This document shows, one piece after another, positions 24,101-32,843 of a DNA stretch of 64,000 nt. Under the pieces are notes generated by a model. That model made no database searches and had not been told where the DNA came from. It worked only from the letters and a program-made list of their open reading frames with translations. The DNA lies in contig CALSFV010000204.1 in assembly GCA_943737045.1 (NCBI GenBank), forward strand, positions 1,715,501 through 1,779,500, in the 5' to 3' direction. Source of the stretch: Parapristionchus giblindavisi. Lineage: Eukaryota; Nematoda; Chromadorea; Rhabditida; Diplogasteridae. The position numbers and the translations under genes were made by a program. How positions within the stretch are numbered: the stretch's first letter is position 1; each line of letters begins with the position of its first letter.

Positions 24101-27100
24101 CTGTGTCTACGAGTAATGGATGGCTTAAGTGATGAATGTGGATGGGCAGTAGCAATAGGCTGAGGAACACAATCAGATATAGGAGTTGAATGCGCGATAG
24201 GGATAGGGGTAGACATTAAAGGGGAAGAATTAGAATGGTGAGTAAGAATAGCATTTGGAGTATGAAATTGTGAAGAAGATAATTGAGAATTTGATTGACC
24301 AATTGTTGAATTATTTAATGATGTATTGGAAGGAATAGAAGAGTTAGAGTGAGAGGCTATATTGGCAGTTTGAGATGGAATAGGAGTATTACCTACATCA
24401 TTATAGATAGACGATCTAGGAGTATCAAATGCGGTACGCTTTCGCGCAGGTTTATTAAAGGAGAATCCACCATTAAAGAGATCTACATAGGATTTATGAG
24501 GGGAAAAGACATTGGCAACAACAGATTTATCTGATTGTTTATTGTCAATAACTGAAGTGAAACTTTTTTTATGATGAGTATTGGGAACAATAGTATCCAT
24601 AGATGAGTTACTACTTTGTGATTGTGAACGAGATGGACTCTCACTATTAGATATGGGTGGCGTAGTTACTCGACAAACATTCTTACCTTTGTCTTCTTCT
24701 GAATATCCGTATCTATTAGGTGGTCGCAGCGACTTTCTATCACGGAGAGTCGGAATGGTGACTAGTATTAATGAATGCCAGTGGGTGTGTTCGACCCTTC
24801 GCCTACAATCTCTATCTAACCGTTTACTGTATCTTTCTCTTCAATACTCTCTCCATTACAGCTGGCATCGCACTCATCCTTTGTCCTCTTATAATCTTTT
24901 ACAACGTATCATCTGGCCATTCTATCCATAATCCAATGCCACATGCTACACCATATGGCTATCATATCTATCCTTTATGCATCCTTTGATATCTCCCGAC
25001 TATGAGTGTACTGTAAAGATCAAAGATCAAACTGAATATTTTCTGATTTCACGGGGAAATCGCTCTCAATGAATGAGAGTTACACCGAAGTAATTGAATA
25101 CTAAATAAATAATACTTGAGAGCAATGAGTTGCACATTTATATTTATATATATTTTAAACTTTATATTTTTATTTTATTATTATTTTTTTTTTTTTTTTG
25201 TGATGAAATTGTATTATTATTAAATAAAGCCTATATTCTATAATAATGACGACGATATGGTCCAAGTCTCGCTTATTGACAGTTATAGATCACGATCTCT
25301 AGGTACGCTTGACCCTCTCTTCTCTCTTAGACATAGTTCAAAGAAGCGCCATGATCAAAGACATCTTTTGCAGGCCATTCCTATATAAGGGCCTGAATGA
25401 GACCAAATGTCAGTCATTCTTAGTCATAATGATGGCATACGAATCAGCTATATGTTCGATGATCGCATCAACAGCGAGGAATCTTGTAGGTTTTCCCTCA
25501 AAGCGTTCAACTTTACCAAGAGCGCTTCTCATCCACGTCTTGAAGAAGTGAGTATTTGCTTATTTTACATATTGATATTACTATTATTATTATTATTTTC
25601 CTTAATTATTTTGTTTTTGAAATTAATAGTGAACTAATTTCCTAGTTCTCTTCATCATGAATTCCTTTTTTTTTTCATCTGTTCCTAAAGGGATTTTGTA
25701 TTGAAAAAATAGTTTAACCTATTTTTTTTGTCAGGTATGGAGAGGAAACCGAGGACCGTAAGGTCTTCATTCACCATTTGATATGCGGGATGAAAAGAAT
25801 GCCAGTCCCCGAATGGGCTCATCTTCACGCTCCATGCATCAGGAGATTGTCTGAAGTTCTACGAGGCAAACCTCTACTGAAGAGGGGTGGTGTGCCCGAT
25901 AAAGTTCTTCTGGATGTAAGTCGCTTAAACAACTTTAAAATATTGGAAAAAAAATGTTGCATGATTGCAGGAATTGTGCTCTTGCCAACAAGAATATCGT
26001 CTAAATGTTACTGAGCTATTAGTCCTCGCTACTAATCTGTTATCTAAGAAAGTTTTCAATGCATTTATATATGATTATTCATTCAATATATGGAACATTG
26101 AAGTGCTAATTGGTGACTTGAAGTATGCCGTTGGGAAAGTAAGTTTAAAGTAATTTATTTATTATTATTATTATTATTTTTTTTTTAATATAAATTCATA
26201 TACATAATTATATTTGTTATAGGTAGGAGCACCAGAAGATAGAAAGAGAAAGGAAGAATTTGTTGAAGGGATGAGTGAAGAAATGAAAGTAATGAAAGAG
26301 GAGAAAGAGGCAGAGGTACAACAACAAGAAGAGATAGGAGAACAAGGAACAAAGGAGGTCGAAGAAGAGATACTATTAGAAGAGGAAGGAGATATGAAAG
26401 AAGAAATAGTATCTCCAGAAGACGAAGAAGATCTATTAAAAGAGTGATGTATTATAATCGTTTAAACAATTTTAACATTTGTGATAAAATGATGCTAAGA
26501 AAAATGTTATTGTGTGATACAAATTTAAAATAATGTGCAAGAAGTAAAGAGAAAGAAAAGAGAAACAAACGAGAAGGAAAAGAGAAAGAAAAGAGGAAGA
26601 AAAAGACAAAGAAAAGAGAAAGAAAGACTAGCAAGATTATGTCTATAAACAGATATTACAGAGGTTCTCAGATTTTCCGGGTAGAAACAGTTCCGGATAC
26701 ACTTTTCTACACTTCTACATACCTACGCGCGCGCTCTTGTTTAAATAATAGGCCTAATATATTCTCACAGGTGAGCGCAGTTCATCCGAAGTGATCAACC
26801 TGGAGTGCACAAATAAATAAGGGGATGAGTAACCTGCTAATGAATGAAATGGCGGAAAACTGAGAAACATGTAATAGATGATGTCGACCCTTGTGCACTA
26901 TACTATCCTTATTTAATCTGATCATCCCATGACTCACTGGTTGCTATGGGCACCCAATGGTGTATACAACAATTACATTTGATACTCGATCTAAATGATT
27001 ATAATATACTAAGAGGTATAGTGGTCATGGTCCCTCAATAACAGAATGATGATTGATTAATAATAATGATGAATAAACTACAACACTATGTCTCTCTATG

Positions 27101-30100
27101 CAGGCACTCTCCCATACTACTAAATAGATTGGATAGATGACAGATAGAGATAAGAAGTATTCCATGCACGGGCTGGTTCTAAGACCACAGTAACCTAATG
27201 ATATGACTACATATAGGGAAGGCATATTTTGCCAAAAGGACTGCTAATAGGGAGGGTATAGATTCAAATTAAGTCTCAATATAAGTGAGGCTCCCTCTCT
27301 ATCTACGAACAAACATCCTAAACGAATAGACTGATAATAGACAATAATACAGAACAAGCTTTTTGAAAGCGATACTAAAGAATTTGGCCGAATTCTAGAG
27401 AACCAACTAACTACTGGGCTGTGTCCGAACCGGGACCTCCATGATGTGATCGAGCTTACGCAATTCAAAAGATGAAAAGCGCGAGAGAAACTAAGGGAAA
27501 AGGATGCAACAAAATAATAATAATATAGACCCATAACAACCAAATACAAGAGACTTACAAATATCCTTTCCCAAAGCTCGATCCTGTCCAGCGCCGGGAA
27601 TTCACCCAGTGCTACTTGTCGGTTGGCTCTACTAGTGGCCAGATACCTTCCCCTCAGAATGTTCTAACAAGGATAGAGTACATCACATTCTTTATTCATA
27701 GGATCAGGAACTGGGCCAGAGGCGTCGCCTCGTGGCCCTTATATCCTACAGGGATGACTCCGCCCACAATAACAATGAGAGTGAAAGGGGCATGATAGAA
27801 TAACCCTCAACATGATATATTTACGACTCTAAAGAGTAATGTGCTCATGCATAATAAAACTAATAATTTATTGTTTATTAGACAAGTGAAACAAAAAGTT
27901 TAAGAAAAATAATAAATTATTATTATGCACGAGCAGGTGATATCACGATTTTGCCATCGGTAGGATAGGTATTATTCTATATCGCATAAACCAAGTTCTA
28001 TCCTTCTCTCATTGTTTTCTATTCAAGAAACCGTTCATATATGAAACTTGATGAGGACGAAAACGCTTGAATACAGTTGATGCTGACAAAATCATGCTCA
28101 CACAGATGAGATAATTTGCTATCAGTAGCACTTGGCCAGACAGCCCTGTACTTTTATGGTTAAAAAAGAGAGCGCTTCAAAATCATCTCACAAAAAGTAA
28201 GAGACTTCTCAGACAATTGCCAGAATTGCCGGCAATTGCCGGTTGCCGAAAAAGACGTTGCCGCACACCCCTGATATGGATGGCCTACTCTGACATCCTG
28301 CATGACTATAATACATCATTGCAGATTGTACCTGTTACTGCGAATGCGATAGCTGCTGTATCAATGCTCGCGCTTGGTATCGATCGATTCTGGGGATGCT
28401 ATTTTCCTACGCGGTCAGTTTCAGTACACTACAAACAGGAAAAAAAATGTACTCCACGGTAGGGTTGCCGTTGCGTAAGCGTGATCTTTCCATCTCTTGC
28501 CCCTCTCTCGTCATTTCCCACACTAGGGAAGAGAGACTGCCAGAGAGCGTAAAAGGTGCGGGAAATACGCACCTTCTGTCAGCGATGTCTGAAATCACGA
28601 AGTTGGGAAGGGATAGAGTTCACGGGCGATTGCTAGAGAGAGGGTTAAGGATGAGAACAATAGTCTTCGCTCCCTTTCCTACAACCCTACTCCACAATAA
28701 ACGTGACCTGTGACGTGCTATATTCAACACTTTTTTTGTTGTTTTTAACACAAGCGAGTGTTAAATATAACACGGTTGAGTACATTTTTGTGTGTATTTC
28801 AAGCAATCATGAAAATAATGATTTTAAACTCTAAGATATAGCACGTTACCAGACCGCGATCGCTACAATAAAGCCGACATTTGTATTGTCAGTATAAAAT
28901 GCACTTGGATAAAATATGACAAATATTCTGTAAATACCAAGAGAAAGGTTGTCAAAACGTAACACCAAATATTTCGCCTGCACTCTATCCACTACCTCTC
29001 GATTGCCACTGAACTTCCTCGCACCTAACCCGTCTGACCTTCGCCACGCTGATTGATATAAATTAGAGATTCTTCATCAAAATGATGTAAAGAAATAGTT
29101 ATTGCGACTAATTTCGTACAAATAATTCAAGTGATTTTATATCGTCAATAATTCTGTTGAAAACAAGAAAATTCAAACCATAGATGAGAAATACTGTTCA
29201 TAGATATCGAACGTTGTCTGGGTCGACCCATTTCCTCTGTCATTTTACAATAATTTCCGCCTATGTCATAATGGAGATCGGACAGATGCTCTATCACTTC
29301 CAGGATGAGTATGTTTTTTTTCGATTTCCAATAATAATGTGAAAACGTAACACCAAATATTTCGCCTGCAATTTCTATTTAAAAAAACTTTTATTGAACA
29401 AACGTTTAAAATGTCTTATTTGTCGAGTTTATACGGAGCCCCATCAAATCGGTCTTGATAAGTTATTAGAAGATTCATTACGAGATGAAGACGATAGACA
29501 ATGAGAAACTATCAATGATCTACACATTACAGCGAAATATTGTGCATGATAAACACGATATTTATGGGCAATGGTCGTATTTGGTTCTTCATGCAAGCCG
29601 TTGCTAATTATGCTCTAGCGACCATTATCTACATCGCAATCGGACTGAAGCTGTGGCTCATGAAGAGTTTGTTGATGCATTAATTTAATTTATCTTACAT
29701 TAAATAAATGTGACAACAAGTGATAAATAAATAGCGTGAATTATAATGGGTAGGGTCGAGGGGGGCCATTAAATTAAGCCTATTATTGATGCTTTCAGAT
29801 TCGAATAAAATAGACGTTCAAATATTCAAAACATTGTCAATTGAGCTAGTTTCGATTATATGCGGATATGGCACAACATGTGTACTCGGGATTATGCTCT
29901 CCGGAGACGATACTACGGTACTATTTGAATTTAATTAAATTCAATGTAACTTTACGACATAATTTGACCCCTCAACTATTCCTGCTCTCATTATTCATTT
30001 TCTTGTCGAGCTTTACTGTCTATAATGGACGAAACTTTGAATCCGCTACTAACAACTACTTTTGAATTACTAATACTCAATAATTTGAGCACAACTGATT

Positions 30101-30394
30101 GTCTATTATGAGTAATCATATTGTTATTTTATTTTTGCCTCCAGGATCTGCTATCATACGCATCAACTGAACTTCTGATTGGAGTTCCAATTAACATTTC
30201 ATTCATATCTAATTACTATATTTATTTCGCTTCAAAGTGAGCCTATCATAATCTTTTCCAGAAAGCTAACGATTGCTCTTTACAGTGAAAAATTTCGAAC
30301 TGCTTTCAAGCGGCAATTTCCAATAATCTCCAGAAAAAACGAAGTTTCACAAGTTTCAACCGGATTTGTTTCGTCGCGTTTATCTAAAGTGTGA
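15195..30394 (+). CDS. serpentine (Srsx-like) chemoreceptor GPCR, gene B, with a 12-kb LTR element in intron 2
   Basis: Exons 15195-15301, 15478-15619, 28325-28413, 29204-29308, 29533-29666, 29799-29917, 30145-30236 and 30286-30394 join without a stop into 298 residues. TM1 is in exon 1, followed by YKNKSLHSFCY. TM2 is in exon 2, TM3 with LGIDRFWGCYFPTR is in exon 3, and TM4-TM7 follow. TM7 ends with a SNYYIYFAS sequence, and the C-terminal tail is basic. Splice phases equal those of genes A, C, D and F. The TTAAG acceptor of exon 2 is shared by all five copies; a CAG further upstream (exon from 15424) would also stay in frame here and add 18 residues, but the equivalent is closed in A and C. 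Intron 2 is 12.7 kb because of the retroelement; whether it is still spliced out cannot be judged from sequence. AATAAA follows the stop. Confidence 0.7.
15795..16165 (-). repeat. 3' LTR
   Basis: 371 bp, matching 27442-27812 base for base as far as I compared. It reads TGTTGAGGG... to ...CACATCA in element orientation. Inside, on the minus strand, are GGATATAAGG (TATA-like) and AATAAA (16044-16049), spaced as expected for a short R region. Confidence 0.95.
16166..16177 (-). other. polypurine tract of the retroelement
   Basis: On the minus strand AGAGGCGGGGGA directly abuts the 3' LTR. A purine run at this position primes plus-strand DNA synthesis in LTR elements. Confidence 0.75.
16615..24600 (-). 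CDS. Gag / Env-like / protease / RT / RNase H / integrase polyprotein (2661 aa)
   Basis: One ORF without frameshift or stop. Order by residue: Ser/Asn-rich N-terminus 1-260; Gag-like helical core 263-455; Asn/His/Arg/Gly-rich basic tract 456-570 with no CCHC knuckle; hydrophobic signal-like segment 575-597; Cys-rich glycosylatable ectodomain-like segment 598-1320; TM about 1326-1352; two more hydrophobic segments 1412-1432 and 1443-1465; aspartic protease IDSGAT (Asp1495); RT with FDFQSGF (Asp1893) and YIDD (1954-1957); RNase H with ETDASG (Asp2103) and TDHAP; integrase with H2308, H2316, C2346, C2349, then D2380, D2440, E2476 (D-D-35-E) and a GPY at 2614-2616. Every catalytic motif I looked for is present, so it could be functional. 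The first ATG after an in-frame stop is used. Env-like material between Gag and protease is unlike textbook Ty3 or retroviral order. Confidence 0.93.
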   Translation of the reverse strand: MDTIVPNTHHKKSFTSVIDNKQSDKSVVANVFSPHKSYVDLFNGGFSFNKPARKRTAFDTPRSSIYNDVGNTPIPSQTANIASHSNSSIPSNTSLNNSTIGQSNSQLSSSQFHTPNAILTHHSNSSPLMSTPIPIAHSTPISDCVPQPIATAHPHSSLKPSITRRHSFSVPSKFRQQNERNPKERENRERSESSTVSQFSHLVNENNKERKSTFARLTDKVANLVNKKPTLNSQNIIPFKEDKPIAKEKLEEAIKPSTRMGDHLDPQTLQVFPPFNGENETLGAYMLRFNTLINALGLNEAKAFKILPAKLEGKARRVYESIGEVYNLQELLDALSSKLITTASTAVAQSKLALAMTDEEDLERFLKRVRHTVDEAYPDFSPENREKLMISHFCRGVPIKLKQKLRDRSFKTLNEAFEKADQQLTFMKLDESLVNDKIDRLGNEVNFIRNQLSQTSIRGQNYHNNNNFNHNYGHFSRGNHRGNYHNLDNRFNQYSNQNRHFHGNEYNNTQRNPHSNGNFNRNRNTRPMFNNQYPPVQNGEANCFPSYVSNPAIQQNNNSFRRTQRKRGSPHPGMGYNMFLCIALMSFVFSFPMASAQTYYKCDNRTTPTALFLLNDPNQLSCNLPDISPDTVETIAKVYKNNILPTQMEAFACSEVKTLSCITTFALFFKIDTTVTSIESPISYSSCREIERKKISTLGELREHDAHIWRTFDEKKVEIPFFGTLCTEYVYHVLEYGKIFDLGVNTIGSTLGNLNDCNIQFGQCMNLNRTICWDREMVNPFCPDYIGLYKVLINENTVIIEEIEKTITQLSDYNEIDECLRERTIIMSDDISLIFTEYSEAKSLNEITHLYRLNRYSKDDSLFTYEQDNLKERLLNNRTVTSFNPIEDKIILSAVKENNVTWEDILWQASAYSDMELTRVFLRAIRTRKYKNELKVRINTWPISKLMDILKRDIKANSDEFIQRAQSDGFYYEPPKLLEEIGATLLADDLITMNHNYLDKELEKEFGPARTLPKTVRDHNIAEFMNNRFMTQLAISDMSRYNISIKIPLQLPTHFIFREQRPKVRYGKPPPSSPLITSTVTPISLSTIIIPPKLTTISIPTTLSTTSRPSIDFAAKYLNICELQRRKHTILRMNVRINPTQGFQKLLGRRDITVSEIDRNIFSIYGCEAIHADEIFHNHKYNNTCYEQLPIKYNDSIWYVDETTLILQKESRTISCSQLRERLHNREIEGVSHNGKLLEKPKLVRLEHSHNGSLPLFSLLESGMKAIEDYKSSITVWDQFKHKVEDLKNKGISLAKEGSTRAVNLMVEAKDKAFSFISWWQSVLRNILLSLVGIFAIFLIVYGLIKYALFRGLCCFPGKIATSLIPISPKVNHIRHVSREQRARELVEQQLLDNERELMLYNMTKVRTLPRTHLITLTTMMIAILILPVTSAGSLDSTKNPLYNSFFLEFIIVLFFSFWIRIAYRRKEYVNVVQDGRLPVINITLNDYETKALIDSGATISYMRLSVYKSISPLKLNLALTESARTADGGSIDFIGKCTVPITIGEVKTEHVFFVSRDKDCPTPVLLGMNLINHLINKNVPITFTKGGMQIGKSTLPVNTIYHVRHKPTFDVIITEDQTLNPRSDNIILASINQSTISHEFFVILPHNSKETLGSVLVGRSLINSPKGKLFPLRIMNPTASSVRLFKNSTIAMAEPIMEKDIPESNNTRRVNSLTKPQLHVPPELQWEKQVPRLPTSDKNSQKLIDGHINLDNSLLSLEQKRRLLAIIEKNKEAFILKDGNIGCYRGTIKHRIDLKDNAEIPTQKVYRVPLELRSEIEKQISYMLDQRIIQPSNSPFASPIILVPKGNDKRSWRIVQDYRRLNDITKKQFYTLPAIADIVDITAGKSFYTTFDFQSGFFQIPMEPTHIEKTAFACFLGTFEYLRMPQGLCGAPGTFQRVMEEMKRQLQAAILIYIDDVIIASHSAETHLRDIDEVLTKISDFGLKIRADKCQWAQSSVKFLGFVISKEGLSVNPEKVRVIEQYPIPENATAVKSFLGMVSYFRRFIPCFAEIADPLHEIANNSRNFRWMKEGQVAFEILKQKLITAPVLAPPRLGSPFQIETDASGKAIAAVLLQIGEDQELHPISYESRVLNKHEKNYVALELEALAIVYAVKKFKPYICGTTTTVVTDHAPLTSIFKKKDLSGRLERFQASILEADIVIVYRSGKKNALADSLSRYPPKANCINAICDESIISADSIIEDQNNNEWISDMKSYLTNQYSKLPQTPRLSRKYIVIDNILLFKRLFEDDQFVLSESGKLKDTVMEFFHGNKILGAHLGKKKTLEKIKQRFTWKDLEDDLKRYIKTCDQCQKRKTSPTDVTKEGLGIFPTPSAPFERVHADLLGPLPQTQNGNRYILVLQDSFTKYVIASSLVDQKTETIIASLQRDLFSKHGFPRELYTDRGSQFTSDVFQNTCKELNIKLSSSTPYRHSANGQVEKMNHTIETMLSAYTNEKGNDWDRHCDYVVMAYNASPHAVLKCSPFFALFGREPKFPIDHIAGKQIKRLYADVPEYTDVLIKDMKLIHQHIGNKIDKASQKNKQWHENYVKLRPSKLVKGDMVLLRKGVSHKLKAQYEGPYQIIDIAYPNALINQGGSKTDKVHLDRLKKYYSNIESQDIRKQTAS
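20545..22880 (-). other. Env-like membrane glycoprotein segment inside the polyprotein
   Basis: Residues about 574-1352 of the polyprotein. A signal-peptide-like start (MFLCIALMSFVFSFPMASAQ) leads into a roughly 720-residue region with 15 cysteines (eleven at 602-819, four at 1121-1216) and several N-glycosylation sequons (near 604, 768, 876, 899, 1042, 1182, 1194, 1251). A Pro/Thr/Ser-rich stalk lies at about 1068-1110, and a single membrane anchor at 1326-1352 is followed by CC. This is the architecture of a class of viral surface glycoproteins. The part around CYEQLPIKY reminds me weakly of glycoproteins of some negative-strand RNA viruses of invertebrates (chuvirus type), which have been captured by LTR elements; that assignment is a guess needing a profile search. 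Confidence 0.7.
25351..26447 (+). CDS. four-exon passenger gene antisense to the retroelement, unknown acidic-tail protein (256 aa)
   Basis: Exons 25351-25547, 25735-25915, 25971-26138 and 26223-26447 total 771 bases and join in one frame. Donors are GTGAGT, GTAAGT and GTAAGT; acceptors are TTTGTCAG, GATTGCAG and TGTTATAG. The first in-frame ATG after a stop is used. A pyrimidine-rich CTCTCTTAG 21 bases before it may be a further splice or trans-splice site. Residues 1-180 look globular and helical with scattered Cys and aromatic residues; from about residue 183 the protein is Lys/Glu-rich, turning strongly acidic, with probable coiled coil, ending EDEEDLLKE. I recognise no family. Introns on this strand would survive retrotransposition because they are not introns in the element's own RNA. 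It could be a captured host gene or an element-encoded antisense regulator; neither is shown. Confidence 0.75.
27424..27441 (-). other. candidate primer-binding site
   Basis: Immediately downstream of the 5' LTR the minus strand reads TGGAGGTCCCGGTTCGGA. It begins with the TGG expected to pair with a tRNA 3' CCA end. I could not match the remainder to a particular tRNA from memory. Confidence 0.5.
27442..27812 (-). repeat. 5' LTR
   Basis: 371 bp, the same sequence as 15795-16165. On the minus strand the TATA-like GGATATAAGG (27737-27746) and AATAAA (27691-27696) suggest that element transcription starts near 27710 and that the polyadenylation signal lies in R. Confidence 0.95.
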
Positions 30395-31253
30395 AAATAA
30401 ACATATTGTGTATTATTCAGTCGTGATTTAAAAAAAAAGAGAAATCAATCGCGATACATGCGTAGCGGTTGGTTTTTTTTTCACCAAATATAATATATAT
30501 ATATATATACATATATATTTGGTGCTTGCACATCATCACTATTTGCAACTCTCCGCTCTGGCAATTCTTTCTTGCTTTCTTCCGGATTCTTCACTGTTGG
30601 ATAAATAAATTCATTACATAATACAACTACGCCAACACCAATTCGCCATGCGACGAATATTAAAATCTTGAATCATGGGACATCCCGCCCGAATCCCGTC
30701 CGTCCAGAGTCCCGCGAATATGTTCACACTATTTTTCGAAAAAGAAATATGAAAAAATGCCGAAGTTTGAATTTCGAATTTTTTTCGCTTTGTTAAAATC
30801 ACTTTACCGACTGTATCCTAATATATTATCAAATATACTCTCATGTCGAAGTGGCGAATGGTCTTGTCTGGCGAACGTGGGTTTGAATCCCCTGCCATGT
30901 AAACTGTTTCGTGACGTTTTTTTCTGAGCACTTTTAACGTGTTTCGAATAAATTTACCTGTTATTCAAGAAAAAACAGATGTGCCCCTCCCTCCTCGCAC
31001 TCTGCGTACTGTATTATTCTTTAGAGTACAATATCATCTCGTTCGTACATTGTGCGGTGCGTCAGCTGTTTGACGTTTGCTTCTCGTTTATACTATTTGT
31101 CTGAATAATTGTTAATGTACTAATGTACTAATCAATTTATGCATACCTAGATTGGCATACTTTTTGTATTTTTTTTTACAACAGAACTCTGACCACTCAC
31201 CTTCTCGACTACATTTTCAATATATGTGATCTTAGTTGGGCTCGACTTTGATA
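30395..31253. other. intergenic, gene B to gene C
   Basis: Holds a TATATA run near 30490-30520 and the receptor-flank repeat near 30540-30660. The duplicated 5' flank of gene C begins with the tRNA-like block at 30843-30898 (B-box-like GGGTTTGAATCCC). No gene is seen. Confidence 0.5.
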
Positions 31254-32828
31254 CAGTACTGGCCAAAAAAGTGTAACATTTGGATTTTTCGCCATAACTT
31301 ATTTCAAACTCAACCGATCGAGTCCAGATTTTCAGGGATAATTTTGATAGAGTTTTGACGTGTTTTATACAACAAATTAGCCAGGGTTATTCCTTACGGT
31401 GAAATTTATTTAGAATTTATCAAAAGTCACAAAAATGAGATTTTCGGTTTCTTCGATTTCGTCTTAATTTTTTCACTAATTTTGCTAGCAATGTGTGTTG
31501 TATCGTTTTAAAAGTATGAAACTGATTCTTGTGAGCAAGAATCTACCGAGATCCGAGCGAGAATCCATTAGTCGTGGACGTCAGATGGGACTGTCACTGG
31601 CACTCTGTCACAGCAGTTCCGAGTGACTGTTTCGACTATCCTGAAGGTCATCAAAACTTCAATCCGTGCTCAAACAATGAAGAAGGTTAATGTACGACCT
31701 CGCAAGTCGACCACGACATCGGATCGTCTGATTACATGCATCTCGAAGGAGAAACTGAGGCTCACTGCAATGGACATCAAGCGAGCACTAGCGGAGATTC
31801 GCTAATTTGAGGTAGTTAAGGTTTCTAAACAGGGCTGAAAAGATGTTTGAGGTGTCCGTGAACAATGTACAGCATCGTCTTCGTGCTTCGGGTCTCTTCG
31901 AACGTCGACATATCAAGAAACCGCTGATCTCCGAAAAGAATCGCAAAGCATGGATCACATGGGCAAAAGAGCACTGATATTGGACCCCCTAACAGTAGAA
32001 TTAGGTCTTATTCTCAGACGAAAACAAGTTTCTGATGATTGGTACGGTGGAAATAAATCATGTTCGTCGTCCGGTTGGCACTAGATTGGATGTGAAGTAC
32101 CAACGGACCACCGTGAAGCATGGAGGAGGATCGTTGATGTTGTGTTGTTGTTTCTCTGAAGATGGGGTTGGACCCCTGGTTCACATGAAGAGAATTATGA
32201 AGAAGGAGATATGCTAGAGACACTTTTCATTCCTTCAAACATCTTTTCAGCCCTGCTTACAAACCTTAACTACCTCAAATTAGCGAATCTTCGCTAGTGC
32301 TCGCTTGATGTCCATTGCAGTGAGCCTCAGTTTCTCCTTCGAGATGCATGTAATCAGACGATCCGATGTCGTGGTCGACTTGCGAGGTCGTACATTAACC
32401 TTCTTCATTGTTTGAGCACGGATTGAAGTTTTGATGACCTTCAGGATAGTCGAAACAGTCACTCGGAACTGCTGTGACAGAGTGCCAGTGACAGTCCCAT
32501 CTGACGTCCACGACTAATGGATTCTCGCTCGGATCTCGGTAGATTCTTGCTCCCAAGAATCCGTCTCATACTTTTAAAACGATACAACACACATTGCTAG
32601 CAAAATTAGTGAAAAAATTAAGACGAAATCGAAGAAACCGAAAATCTCATTTTTGTGACTTTTGATAAATAAATAAATTTCACCGCAAAGGATAACCCGG
32701 GCTTATTTGTTGTATAAAACACGTCAAAACTCTATCAAAATTATCCCTGAAAATCTGGACTCGATCGGTTCAGTTTGAAAAAAGTTATGGCGAAAAATCC
32801 AAATGTTACACTTTTTTGGCCAGTACTG
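31254..32828. mobile_element. Tc1-like element rearranged into a 0.6-kb-armed inverted repeat
   Basis: The termini CAGTACTGGCCAAAAAAGTG and its complement are flanked by TA (31252-31253 and 32829-32830), the Tc1/mariner target site. The left arm, 31254 to about 31850, is repeated inverted at about 32236-32828 with few differences, so both arms carry the start of the transposase. The size of 1575 bp is close to a normal Tc1 element, but the real right end has been replaced by a copy of the left. Confidence 0.85.
31540..32222 (+). pseudogene. degraded Tc1-family transposase (N-terminal and middle parts)
   Basis: Pieces in different frames: a helix-turn-helix-like region with TVSTILKVIKTS and KEKLRLTAMDIKRAL (31623-31802), then RLRASGLFERRHIKKPL and KNRKAWITWAKEH (about 31870-31975), then VKHGGGSLMLCCCF (about 32110-32155). 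These fit the order of a Tc1-family transposase. Internal stops and frameshifts break the DDE domain. The first part recurs on minus at 32280-32462 in the opposite arm. Confidence 0.75.
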
Positions 32829-32843
32829 TATGTTGTAAGCATA

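Larger units (their letters stand above)
24601..27441 (-). other. 2.84-kb leader of the retroelement
   Basis: Between the 5' LTR and the polyprotein ATG, with no long minus-strand ORF; the 101-codon ORF starting in the LTR (27549-27244) has no features. It contains a T-rich run at 25170-25199, the passenger gene on the plus strand, and a purine-rich block at 26540-26635. Such a long leader with many upstream ATGs would normally need splicing or internal initiation for Gag translation; I cannot tell which applies. Confidence 0.6.
15795..27812 (-). mobile_element. young 12-kb Ty3-like LTR retroelement with Gag-Env-Pol order
   Basis: Complete element on the minus strand: 5' LTR at right (27442-27812), candidate primer-binding site, 2.84-kb leader, single polyprotein ORF (24600-16615), short untranslated stretch, purine tract and 3' LTR at left (15795-16165). 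Its ends are TG...CA. The TGAT target duplication is at 15791-15794 and 27813-27816. The equivalent intron of gene D (around 45595-45615) has the uninterrupted sequence GCAATGATATATTTACG, a natural empty site. Both LTRs are 371 bp and identical by eye, so insertion was recent. RT, RNase H and integrase order and the integrase GPY motif place it with Ty3-type (Metaviridae) elements. At 12 kb it is long, because of the glycoprotein-like segment and the passenger gene in the leader. Confidence 0.95.

Noticed and set aside
25407..25637. Alternative frame over exon 1 of the passenger gene
   Set aside because: It reads through the GTGAGT donor into T-rich intron, and only the frame from 25351 joins with exons 2-4.
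27244..27549. 101-codon minus ORF starting in the 5' LTR
   Set aside because: It overlaps the LTR end and primer-binding site, has no features, and is likely incidental.
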